Shown here piece after piece: positions 34,296-47,008 of a stretch of DNA of 64,000 nucleotides. The DNA is taken from NCBI GenBank assembly GCA_037389465.1, contig JAZARR010000077.1:62001-126000 (forward strand), given 5' to 3'. This stretch comes from Baylisascaris procyonis (lineage: Eukaryota; Nematoda; Chromadorea; Rhabditida; Ascarididae). Each line of letters starts with the position of its first letter. Within the stretch, counting starts at the first letter, position 1. A program made the position numbers and the translations under genes. Below the pieces are notes generated by a model. It was not told where the DNA came from and did no database searches. It saw only the letters and a program-made list of their open reading frames with translations.

Positions 34296-37200
34296 ACTAC
34301 TCTCAAGCAATGGCGAACACAACTCAATGGTAAATGATATGGTATTTTAGCAAAAAAAATTATCAAACCACTGCTGCCTATTGAGGTCTGCATTATATGC
34401 TAGGAAAGAAGGACAAAACATCGATTCAATGCTTATATGAAAATGGAAATGAACCTGTTTGCGACAATGATTCTAATTTAAGATGAAAATTAAAAAAAAC
34501 AACTAACAAATAGACAAAATTTAGCAGTTATTTATATCAAACATAAAACTAAGTTATCACTCAACAACTTAAAAATTTTTGACACGAGAAAAATTCAATA
34601 GCGCTAAATAATATTAAAACACTAAATAAATCTACTTGTAATATTCGTATCCGAATATACTAAAGACCCTTTCGATACATCTATGATACCATCGATTCCT
34701 ACTATATAAAATTGTTGATCATTAAGTCATTCAATAAACCGAAACCATCTACCGTAATCTGTGCACATAATACAAACACAAATATGCGATAATATTTAGA
34801 GATCAAAAACAAAGCGCTCTGTATAGGTAGATATAGCCAAACACAAACGTGCACAAATGAGTGAGATAGATTCGGCGCGTTTAGTCATAAACGCATTCGC
34901 ATAGGAGAGAGGCGGGGAGAGACCGCACGCGTTCCCAGCGAATAACACGGACGTGCGCTCACATATCGTTGCAATAAATATCGATGAATGAAGTTTGATG
35001 CTATTAAAATGTAGTCCACCTCATTCACATACCATAAAAAAATTTGATCTCCCTTCAGGCTATGAATAAGCCATAATATAGCCTTAAATGCACCTAAAAA
35101 TGAGCCTAGCCTCATTCCTTAAGCCTTTCTTCGTCACGATACTGCCTCGGATTTATTGCGACGATTAGATCATGATGTTATTAGGTCCCTCCATCGTAAA
35201 GAACGCGCGTGATCTCTCCTGTCGTCTTCTTGTATGTGAGGTCATGGCAATGTGCCTCGGGTATTGCGAAATATCCCTCTTTGTGATTTCATTGAGCAAG
35301 GTCGACGCAAATCAACTCACATAAAATAGGGATGGTATAATAGGGGTGGTATAATATCGCTATAAATAACAGCTCATTCACTCGTAGTGCTTGAAGTTAA
35401 TCAATGTAGATGGCCAGCTGTTTGGTAAATTTAAGACCATTTCTCTATACAATTGCTTAAAAAGAATGGAAAATATGGATTAGTCGATATTTGAGCAGTT
35501 CTAATAATGTTCTATAGTCAGGCACAAGTTAAATATTCTTAAAAATTGTGCGATGAAATGCTTTCACTAGAAGTCAGATAGTAAAGCTCTAATGAATTGT
35601 TGCGTATTTTGTATCAATATTTGAAAACTTTCTTCTAAATGATGTCATTCGAAAACAAATTCCAAGATAGGTGATATTCAAAAATGCTTCATTTGAATAG
35701 ACAAAACTGAAAATATTCTCAAATACGAAGGCTACATTTGTATGCTTTCAATTACTTACACATTTCGCAGTTTAACGTTCTCATATGTTTGGATTAATCA
35801 GATATCTCCGCCTTTCTGTCAAAGTTGGACGAGAAATAATTGTTGGTCGAATATGAAACCACGTATGAAGCAGCGATTGCAACCTATTTCAAGTTTTACT
35901 TAACATTTAATTACCATAGAAAGTGTAACAACTATATTTTTTGGTCTTGCAACCTATATTTTCCAATATTTTCTTCATAATACTTTTGTATATTGTTTTC
36001 CATGTTTAAATATTTTAGCATTTAATTTTCTATTTCAGTGTTTCATTTCACTTATATGGGAGGAGTTTCCTTAACTGCATTGCCTCGCAGTCCTTTCCAT
36101 CGCTTTCGATCGACCTTTTTTTTGCATATCTCTTTTTCTTTTGAACGAATGTAAATCAAAAAATGCAAATTTTCAAATACGAATTACATAAGCAGTGACA
36201 TAAAACGAAATCTCAGTGCCATTTTTATGTGAGCCAAAAATTCTCTCGATTCGGCTAATAAACTTTATACATTCATTTTAATATGTTAATGTGAGCCTTA
36301 TTTCGTAAATTCGAGTGCCCAATTTAAGATGAGTAAATTAAAGGTGGCGGCAAAAATATTTAAACTAACTTCAAATATTTAAATATTTAGACATGAATAT
36401 TTATGCAAATATGCATAAGATGTAACTCTAAGGCATCATAAATAATGAAAAAATACAAATGGAAATTACAAATGCAATAAGGTTACACAACTATCGATAA
36501 TATATGAATGACTTAGTGATAGGAGAATCACATCCTAATATTTTCAATTTCGCTCTTCTTTATCATAAAATTTTCAAATGATGTTGTGCATTTCAATATA
36601 AGTTTTTTTTTTTCTGAAATGAGTGAGGTATTTTTTTTTATTAGACAAAAAAATTTCATTAATCATGAAAAATATTACTGAAAAAAAATTAGCGCAAATC
36701 GCAAGCAGCATAATTCCTTCATAAAAGAACTCTTCACTTCGATAATTCAGGGCAATGTGAATTTCTAATATGTCCTACTTTGCAATAAAATTTATGTTAT
36801 CGATATACATTCTAAAAAGAAATATTATTTCGATGGTGTTTGAAATTCGTTTTTAAAAAACAACAAACCAAGAAATGGACATAATGCTGAATATAGCTGA
36901 ACACTTAAGACATGATAGTTGAAGATTGCGATAAGATAACATTAACAAAAATTCACTAAAGGTTAATTTCATAAACAATTGTATATCTGCATTAATAAAC
37001 GCTCTTTAATATGCTATGCAAACTTAGAGCTGTATGAATACATAAAATTGAATAAGAAATATGCAAAGGACGCTCTCAAGCAATACAAATATAGGAAAAA
37101 GGTAAGTGATAATATTTTATAGTATGAAAAATTCGATGCAATAAACAAATTATGCAAATGTAGAAAAACTAGCATAGAAAACTTACCTTTAACGCAAAAC

Positions 37201-38440
37201 GTTTCATATGTAATCATGTGGAATTTGATTCGTTCTTTTGCTAGTAATAAAGAGTTATTGAATTGTTGATTTCAGTTGATCGTTGATAAGACAAACACAA
37301 TACTCTCAAGCAATACACTTATCAAGCAAAAAGGCAAAATCAAAAAGAGCTAAATAAACAAGAAAATATACAAGATGTAAACTTTATACAAGTGTATGCT
37401 TTACACATTTGTTTATATTCGTTAGCTAAATTTATGTAACGACAATGAAATTCTCATGCGATACATTTAATGGATTGTGTATAATTGTTGCGATCTCTCA
37501 TTGTTATTTTTCGTTCGATTCGAATGAAATATTAATGAAAACATTTTTCGGATAGTATAGTGTTGGGAAATATTTTCTAGTTGTTGCATCTTTCTGAGTG
37601 ATTCAATAGGCGCTATTTAAATAAATCGAAATTTCTGGGAAACGATAAAAAATATTATAAGAAGAAATGAAAGCAGCGATAAGCAGTTATAGATATTTCA
37701 TCAAGTGAATTTTTAATATTTACCACATAATATGACTTTTTAGAATATCAATAATGAAAAATTTTCTCTCCTTTGCAAACGAAAAAGATATTTAAAAAAA
37801 AAAGTTACCACTAAAACTATACGAAATTTCAACGGAATTTACAAGCTAAATTTGCATTATCGATTTAGAATCATTTCGAGTCATTCATATTTGTGTTCAT
37901 TGTTTTCATCGCAATGTTTGTTTTCCATACGATCCCTTTCAAAACAACACATTTTTATCGTATGCAACCCTCCATCCCCCCCCCCCCCCCAGCTTACATA
38001 TCTGTTCAATGTTTAGTGCAAGCATATATATGAGCACATCTTACTAATTGTAACGTTTGTTTCATCGTTGCGATGTCAGAATCAAATGCGATTGCGAAAT
38101 CACAACCAAATGTGATGAAGGTGATCGACAGATAGAGATAGATGAGTGGACCGGGTCAAAAACGATAGACAAACGAGGACAAGAGAGTATATTAGTGTGA
38201 CAAAAGACGATCATTACTGTATGATGTGACTGGCAATGACGTCTATACACCCTTTTCGATCGAAACGCCTTAGCGGTTCAACGAACTTCATCGCCTAAGT
38301 TGGTCACTTTCGATTTGTTGCATTTCGCTTAGTTAGCGCTGCGGCATTACAGTTTGAGCTAGACAATGTTTTCATCAACTGTATATGCTTAATAATAAGT
38401 TCAACTGTTATACAGGATTTTGGGAAGCGAGTGTCATTAG
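34296..38440. other. AT-rich region without an identifiable gene
   Basis: No convincing splice-bounded coding stretch was seen. It contains a poly-C tract at 37977-37990 and several T-runs. It lies between the CHERP promoter side and the ABHD10-like gene. Confidence 0.5.
37977..37990 (+). repeat. poly-C tract
   Basis: Fourteen consecutive cytosines in AT-rich DNA. Confidence 0.9.
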
Positions 38441-38457
38441 GCTTTCGCTTCCAGAAA

Positions 38458-38757
38458 TTATTCGCCTCCAACGATATTAGGGTAACGGAAATCTTTTACG
38501 TGTAGAGCCGACATAAGCCATGGGACATTTGAGTCGCTGCAAGGCGCTTGCCTCTGCACGGCGTCGCTCGCAGGTACATGAGGTGAGGCAATTATGTCAC
38601 TGCGCGGCGCAAATGTCCTAAGGTGCACGTTTATATCGTTTTCCGTTAAAAAATTCCGGCTCGCTTTGCTTGTCTTACAACAACTTCCGACTCTTTTCCT
38701 TAGCGACGCATTCAGAGACTTCGATCGCAACTGAAACCTTAATAAGCCATTATCCAT
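38458..38757 (-). CDS. isolated 99-codon ORF, product unknown
   Basis: An ATG-to-TAA frame lies in a stretch visibly richer in G and C than its neighbours. The protein is basic at the N-terminus (LRFQLRSKSLNASLRKRVG) with a Ser/Pro/Asp-rich middle, no membrane segment and no motif I know. Length and composition are unusual for chance in this AT-rich DNA, but there is no homology to support it and no visible splice-site context. It could be a decayed repeat. Confidence 0.3.
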   Translation of the reverse strand: MDNGLLRFQLRSKSLNASLRKRVGSCCKTSKASRNFLTENDINVHLRTFAPRSDIIASPHVPASDAVQRQAPCSDSNVPWLMSALHVKDFRYPNIVGGE

Positions 38758-39754
38758 CCGCTGAATCAGCAGTACGTTCGTTCACTTTCTCCACTTCCCG
38801 AACTTAATGTTTGGACTGATAAAAAAGGTCAAAGTTTGGAAACGAAAGTTAAGTAAACATACTGAGCAAGTCGATGGAATTATGCGAACAAAATTGAGGA
38901 GACTCTTAAGGGATGCCTATCTAAGAGTACATCCGAGAATCATAATTGTGGAATAAGGTTTCAGGAAGTTAGAGTACCGATAAGCGCAAGATCCCTACTC
39001 GGATGAGATAATTGCAAAGACGTTTTCCTTTGTTTTGAAAGTCTTAATTCGAAAATTTTCTGCCACTAATCCAACTTATTGCATAATAAAATCTCACTTG
39101 CAAATTTTACGTTATAATTGAGTGCGCTTAACTCGTAAAGAAATCACTTAAAAAGCACTCAAATTTTTGAGATCAACAGAGGGAGCAGATTAGCAGATTA
39201 CGCTTACTTGTTTCACGGACAGTTTTTCTGAATTTTCGCGAAGTAGTTAAAGCATCGGAAAGAAGTAATACATAAGGCATCACAATTTGAAGAATTTAAC
39301 CCGATTTAGAGAATATTTTTTATAAAGTGTGGCCTTTGTTACCGCCTTGACTTGAATAGAACCTCGAAGCTGAAAATTTTTCAAGGCAGCCGCAAAGGTT
39401 TCATTAAGTGCTATTAAAATCCTTTAGATTTTGATAAACAAACCATTTTCGAGGTGAGAAGAGCAAGTACTCATAAGTAATCATCATTTCATTCCATATT
39501 TCCGTCGTCCTGAATGAAAAAATTTTTGATACCAGATGCCAGTAGCAGTTGACGTTCTGTCTTCCATCCACCACTAACTAACATACCGTTGACAGATTAC
39601 AATAGGTGATCTTTACCATCACCAACTAATCCACTCATATCCACTTCTTCGTCCGTTAATATATTGTTTCTGGTTTCCTTCGAATATGTTTTATATTTTT
39701 AATGAACTTCAAGGCAAAAAAAAATTCGAATGACTATTCATTTAGTTTTTGTTA

Positions 39755-42180
39755 ATGGTACGATCGGGTGTATTACGAGCCGCAGTTCTCTATTGTCATG
39801 GATTGGGTGCTTCGTCGACAAGTGGTATCGCTATGGCAGCGAAGAACTTAGTCGAGAGTCGACAGCTACTTTTTAAGAGGTTTTTTTTATTAAAGTCACT
39901 TTTCACAGATTTTCCATTTTATTCATATTTCACTTGTCTTTGTTTTATTTAGGCAAAAAACGCAAAGAAATCGGTTGAATAACGTAAATGTCCTCATTTT
40001 CCCGTTAAAAAAAAATCGCAGAAAAATTGGTTTTCACTATCTAATTCAGAGTATCTCCGTTTTTCAAATTTTCGGTTCGTCATGCTTTGAAATTTTCTCC
40101 TTATTTCGCTCATAATAGCATAGAAATTTCCACTTTACCTCCCACTTTACCTCATACAGTTTAAATTAATGATTTCCTCTCATTTCGCTTGTTTTAGCTC
40201 AAAAATAATCAAATCACTTCATTTCTCACCAAATAAAAAAGTCACAATACATTAAGTTTCAAAGGTTTTCTAAAATTTTATGGAAAATTTCTAGCTAATC
40301 TTGCGCAGAAAGAACCGCATCCAAAAATATTGCCGGAGATCACGTTCACTTCCCATCAAACTAAAAAAGTATTTAATATTGAAATCCACAAGAAGAAAAG
40401 TTGAAACTTTTTATATGTTATTTAATTGAATGAATGAGTGTGTTTTTTTTCTAATATATAATGAAAAAAGTTTCCAAAGAAATTACATGGAACGTAGAAA
40501 ATATAATTGTTTACTTATGATAGCATCACGAAGTGGGTTACAACCTAAAAAGCAACGATTCCGCATAGCTATTGGAATATCATTGGTAATTATATTGTGA
40601 AGATTCGGATTTCTTTAAAATATCGATGTGATAGAGGATTTGATATGTGATATTTGTTGAAATATTTGATAAACGATCAGAGTATTCAATTGAAAGATAT
40701 GGCCAGATAAGTTCTTAATTCATCTCATTCTACCATCAGCCTAATTCAAAATAATACCCATAAGCATAGCTTTATCAGCCTATATTTAGTCATTTTAGAG
40801 GGGTAATTACTTGCTTAAGCTAGATCATTAACGTAGAAATGAATCACAGAAAGTTACTAGATTTTTGAGAGTATTTACTGTAAAAATTTGATAGCCGCAA
40901 TAAAAAATTATCGTTAAAAAATCGATCTTGCAACGTTATCGGTGAACGAGTTGCCAGTTTACCGTTCAAATATTCCTGTTAAATGTACTGAGATCATAAG
41001 TCTCATCGTTTTATGGGCCAAATCTTACTACTGAACCTCAATGATTGCTAAAAGTAACTGGAAATATGCTATGCCGTCGCAGCATTACTTCAGCATTCAA
41101 GTTAACGGACGATATCGAACTCATAAGTTCGTTGTTTCATCAAAAGCACTTTTATTTTTCTCCCACATGGCTTATAATTTGAGGCGCAATGTCCATTGCC
41201 ACTCTACTTTCTGTGTGATTGACCTGCCTTATGCAAATTTTTCCAGTGTGCAATATCGTGACGCCGGAAATGTGACCCGAGTATGGAGTGTGGATCGCTG
41301 GCTAGAAGATGTATTAAAAGAGATCGACCTATCCGATCGACCAACGATCCTCCTTGGAAATAGTGCCGGATGTCATTGTAACATTTCATATATTTCATTC
41401 AACTATCTAATGATTTCTTTTATCGAGAACGGGTCTATCAATGCCTGATTGATCGCTGAAATAAATTTCTAGTGAGCTGATGAGTTGGAATCGACTATAA
41501 ACGGTGCTCATTCGAAATATTAATTGAGAGAATTAGCGAAATTGAGCTTAAGTTACACAACAAAATTGCATAGTTAAGTATTCGTCTATGATTCGAATGT
41601 TTGAAATTTCATATTTGCAGGTGTGCTACGTGCAAGTCTTCTAAGACAAGAGGCGGTGATTGCGATTATTCTTCTTTCACCTGGCGTTGGACTTACCGTT
41701 CAAAATTATGCGCATACTGTATTACCGTATTCGATGCCCGATCTCATCGCCGGTAAAAACGTTGTACACCCGGCTGCGTTGAATGGTTTGCCAGCATTGG
41801 TCAACCTACAATGTCTGCAGCATTTCGTTGATGTTAATATGAAACCTTTCTTTTTTTTTTTCCTTTAAAATGGCATTACCGTCACCATAAAATTTGTCCC
41901 TATATGCTTCCGACTATTTACCCTCAGGCAAACATGCTTCTCAAAACAACCCATATGCGATTTATAGCTTATAAAGGTGATTAAATAATTGGTTTATGTT
42001 TTGTTTGCTGGGTATTTTGGGATAAATTAAGAGCTCCTTTCAATATCATAGATTAGAGGTCGGCAACGTTTTCCGTCTATAGGTCGGATATGACATATAA
42101 AGCTCCTTGGCGAGTTGGATGCGATTTAACTATGTTTTCCCTTTATTTTGGATGATTCTTTTTTATTATTGGCCGAAAAT

Positions 42181-42275
<95 letters not shown>

Positions 42276-44322
42276 TATATATATATATTATTGAGTTTCC
42301 TTCAATTCGTTCAAACAATTCTCAATCATCATTAAGTAATTTCTCCATCACATAATTTCAACGAATATTTTTAAGCAGACCGATTAACCTTGAGCGATTA
42401 CACATATTTCTAGAAATCGTAATGAAAGAAAGTGTTTATTTTATAAGAGGATTTCACAGTAATAATTTTGCCATCTAGGAAAGCCGTCTACTACATCCCA
42501 ATAAAATCCGTTCCCCGTTCCGACTCCTAAAGGATTTTCTTGGGATCTAGAAGGGAGCTTTCTCCCTTTCCGACTCCTTATATCCAACTCCTGACGGAAG
42601 GTGGATTTCGACATAATGGTAGCCGATTCGAAAGTTTTGGCTGCCACTGAGAACGCTATCACGAGAATTCTGTTTTTCTTTTGTTGCTATTATGGGAATC
42701 GTTTGCAACAAGTGCACAAGGTTACATTGATTTTTAATAATAGTTTATTTTTAAGTCCCATAAAGTATATGATATATTTTTTGAATTTATTTTATATAAA
42801 ATATTGGATTTGTTATGTTCATTAAAGTGTTACGATGAGATATTGTTTAGCCGTTTGCAGACATGCGTTTGTAACAGTATGCGTAGTATTCCGATTCACA
42901 GACCCGTAAGAATCATACATGGCGATGAGGATAAGGTTTGTTGAAGTTTATATTTTTATTTATTTCAGTTGTTATTATAACACACTATTGTATTATATTT
43001 AACATCAATAAACATTAATCCTCTGAGAAATATTTAAATGATGAAATAGATATATAGCAGTGAGCGAATGAAGCTTTCCAATTTTCTTGTTAGAGAATAA
43101 TGTTAAAAATCACCCAAATGCATTTCTTTCGAAAGGATAGTGCATATTTATGAAATATTATTTGCACAAAAGAGGTGATGAAATTTTGTACTCCTTTAGC
43201 GCAATGCAAAGTCAGAGGTGAACCTTATTATGTTTCTTTGTTGCTTTTTTTTTGGCTGAAACTGTCGGATTGAATCAATTCAGTGGTACCATTCTGCGTA
43301 TTTATAAAAAGACTACCGATTGTATAGACAAGATCAGCATTGTAGAATGGTTGTAGTTGACTACTCAATTGATCTTGGACTATGTTGTGTTTTCATTCTT
43401 AGCACTTAAAATATCAACTCTCACATGGATTAACTAAATATTCGAATAGGTGGTACCATTGCGAAATGTGCAATCATTTGTGAAGAAGCTGGAAAGTGAG
43501 GACGTTGTGCTTGAAGTACTTCGAAGCGTTGGTCATCATATTCCAGTAAGCGTTGTTACTGTATTATAGTCGTTGAGTGTTCACTAAATTTGTTGTCTCT
43601 GATATGAAGTTCAACATAACCGAGGCTAGCCTAACCAGTTGATTGATTGCACAAGCATCTTACAACTTTTCAGACGTCGTTGATTCGTGCCAATTGCAAT
43701 TGACTTTGAAATTGACATCTCTACTACCTAAACGATTATCTCTAACCGAATTTGGAAAGCACCTTGAAAATCGCGAATAATGTGATGTTGAAAATATTTG
43801 ATTTGTATCCCACTTAATTGCCGCCTATTATATCTGTAATTTTCACTCGATTACAACGTAATTCATCTAGATTTCAGCGAAAATTTGTGAAAATTCGCCT
43901 TAAATAGGTGTTATTGATAAATGCATATAGCCATTTTTATTTTATAAGTTTCTTTGGATATACCGGAAGGGAATTTTCCATTTTGGAATGGACATAATTG
44001 CGGAGACGAGTAATATTGCTGCCAATCGTATTCGAAAGTAAATTTAAAGCGGAAATAAAACAAGAAGATATGCCGAGAAAGAGTTGAATATGTGTTGCTA
44101 AATGCAAATCGCATCTATTATGTCTTGTGAGTTATTATTTTTTGAAAATATTATTCGGCAATATTAGTCGATTGTTGATGATTTGATGAAGTGAGTGAAT
44201 GAACGATATTTTATTTGCAGATGACTAGAAAATTTGAGGCGATCTTTGATTCGTTGTTGGATACACTCAACACAACGCAGCGCAAAACCATTCCAACACC
44301 TTCGTATGCCTCCAAATTGTGA
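39755..44322 (+). CDS. ABHD10: ABHD10-like alpha/beta hydrolase (acyl-protein thioesterase / acyl-glucuronidase family)
   Basis: In mammals ABHD10 is a mitochondrial serine hydrolase that removes S-acyl groups and cleaves acyl glucuronides. Exons: 39755-39879, 41184-41377, 41621-41832, 42861-42935, 43450-43545, 44221-44322, together 804 bases (267 codons plus stop) with agreeing phases. Visible landmarks: oxyanion-side strand [10 protein letters not shown]; nucleophile elbow LLGNSAG (Ser, about residue 103); acid loop [11 protein letters not shown] (Asp); GHHIP (catalytic His). Exon 3's [19 protein letters not shown] and YSMPDLIA align with the mammalian cap region. The frame before the first ATG has a stop three codons up, after a TTTAG that could be a cis or spliced-leader acceptor. 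A mitochondrial presequence exon may therefore be missing; MRTKLRRLLRDAYLR at 38881-38925 is a candidate. The acceptor at 41183 (TTTGAG) and the donor after 41832 are the least certain junctions. Confidence 0.85.
42185..42288. repeat. (AT)n microsatellite in an ABHD10 intron
   Basis: About fifty AT units with one GTAC interruption near the end. Confidence 0.97.
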
Positions 44323-45715
44323 ACTGTCAATGACTATTTGTTTGTTTTTTTTTTGTTCAGTGCATACATTTATTTTCAGTTCTCATTCGACTGCGAAGCA
44401 ATGAACTACGAAAGGGGAGGTAAGGGAGGGTGAAATGGGAAGCGGAAGAGGGATCGGGCAAGTTAGATTTTAGCTACACTATTTTTGCGGGAAACTTCAA
44501 TCAATATTTTTCACTGAACTCAACAATATGAAGCGGTTGTTTTCAACCGCGCTACAAACATGCAACAAACGAATTCAGTCTAAAAGGATGTTTTTTGATC
44601 ACTGTTATGCGGCGTGCATGCAACGAGCGTCAAATACAGTGAAATAGAAGGGATACGCATATCAATTGGGATAACACATAATGAGATCATACGAACATAA
44701 CGTAGAGAGGTAACAAATAGATTGTTATGACGTCATTAATTGTAGAGCACAATATTGCGTAGATCAAATTTAAACATTTCGGTGATAATATAAATGATTG
44801 ATTGGTGATGTTTCTTTTAGTGTTATCACTTATTTTTTTGAGCGATGCATCTCGACGCGTTCACCGCTTTTTGTTCGTTATTCATAGCAGATTCGTTTTG
44901 ATTTGATGTTAGATAATGGATGAGGCATTGTTTACGTATTTAATGCTTTCCAAATATTAGCCCATTCCATTAGCAAAGCGCATATTTGCATATTTACCTA
45001 CATATTTACGTTATGTTTATGTGTTTTTTAAGCTGCATAAACATTGTTAAAAGTTTCTCTTCTATTATTGCCTTACTTTTTTTTTGCGATCGAAATATAA
45101 ATGTATATGGTAAAAATTATCATTTATATTACTAAATTTTCCCCGTACTAGATTTTTATCATATTCGCCAATATGAAGCTGTAATATAAGATGTGACAAA
45201 ATTTTCACCTTCAGTTGATGGATACTTTCATAATTCTATATAGAAGAAAAATGAGATGAAAAGCTTCATTGAAATGAATTGAATTGATGTGATTCTCGTA
45301 GTAAGTCGTACTATTCTATGCAGTATCAAAGTTTGTTTGCATTAATTTTCGATTGATTTTGAGTTTTTTCTTTCTTTCATTTTATTTATCATTATTGTTA
45401 ATTATATGCTACTTAAACGCTGTTATTTTCTAATCGTTAACGAGGAGATCGGTACTTATGACTAACGCTATTATAAAACATTCTCTCATATCGTCACCAG
45501 TTTAAAAGAATAGCTAAAACATTGCTAAAATAAGCAGCTAATAATCAAATATTTTATATATGCAGTAGTGATAATAACGCTTTTTTTTTATAGAACGCCT
45601 ATAAATGTGTATTTGAAGGGGTAATTTTACGGGAAAGTTTAACTAAAGGTAGAAAAGGTTATTCAGAAGCTTGTTTTTATTACAAAATGCTTTTTACATC
45701 GTTAAAGATTCTATT

Positions 45716-45923
45716 TCATTTCATTTCACTAATTAAAGAGTTCATTAGTGAAATGGAACGTTGTGAGGCATATTTGTAATATTCATTCAAGTGATTGTTG
45801 CGAGCTGACACATCCTCACGCCATTCTTCGGTGGGTCTTAGAGTCTGATAGCCTTTGAGTCGTGATTCTTGTCGACGAAGCACTACACACTGGCGTTTGC
45901 TTTTGTGTAAATGAGGTTTCATT
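45716..45923 (-). CDS. possible small protein or terminal exon, unidentified
   Basis: A TTGCAG acceptor is followed one base later by ATG and a 68-codon frame to TGA. The product is basic, Arg/Lys/Gln/Tyr-rich (KRQCVVLRRQESRLKGYQ, RPTEEWREDVSARNNHL). It could be a trans-spliced single-exon gene or the last exon of a longer one. A plausible upstream exon ending at TTTG|GTGAGT (46006) does not join in frame: it creates a TGA. I recognise no family. It lies tail-to-tail with the ABHD10-like gene. Confidence 0.3.
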
Positions 45924-46888
45924 CTGCAAGTCCTTAGTGAACCATACACATTGGTTGAATAGGTGAATTTCGTGGTGGAAGATTTCAATTAAGTGAAAGA
46001 AACTCACCAAAGCGTGTAAATTATGTTCAAAATCTCGTCATCTATTGCTCTCTATAAGGTTCGCTAAAAACTTTGAAATTTGCTGTGTTGCGATGATTCA
46101 TTTGGTCTTTAGAGCCTCATTAGAACCATAAATGCATAATTAAGGCTAATCGAAAGAAAATTCATATGCAAATTTTCGAAAGTAGAAATATTTTTTGATA
46201 CGGTAGCATCTTTTTTACGCACTATTCGAAATCCTTTTATGTATTAAAATTAAAACTTCATATCGTGTACATTTAATACAAACCTATCCGGCGCCAAAAT
46301 GGTCTGCAGAGAACGTCTCTACCGTAAGCCATCTTAAATTCCTGTCATCATCTAGCATTAGGTAGTGTCAGTCACTTGAGATTTCACCACATTTTAGGTT
46401 TATTTGTAGTTTAGCAGTGGTTATGAAAGTTGCTCTTACGAAATACGTTAGAAATGGGTTTTTGTTTGCGAAGTCAAATAGCAGTCGTTTTGAAATGCCG
46501 ATGAAAGAAATTGAAAGATATTTCAACTTATCTTATAATATAGCTGTGATATAAGACAGAAAGAGCGTTCGGTTGATGGGGTGAATCAATATCCCGATTG
46601 TTGAAGCATCTTTTAAGGGGATAGTTCCGATGGCGGTGTTTTTATTAACCTTTGGCAGTGCACTTCCCAACTTGTTTCGTTTTTTTTGCTTTCGAAACGG
46701 CTGTTCTCCGCATTCCATCAATAAAAATTCCCTCTTTCCGTTGCTTTTTTTTCGTTACATAAAGAAAAGTCATCAAGCAAGTACCATAAATAAACTTTCG
46801 CCCGAAACAAAAGAAACCTTCGTTTTCATGTCTCATTTATCCCTATATGCGTTAAACAACAGTAAGTGTGTTTTAGTAAATTCGTTTC

Positions 46889-47008
<120 letters not shown>

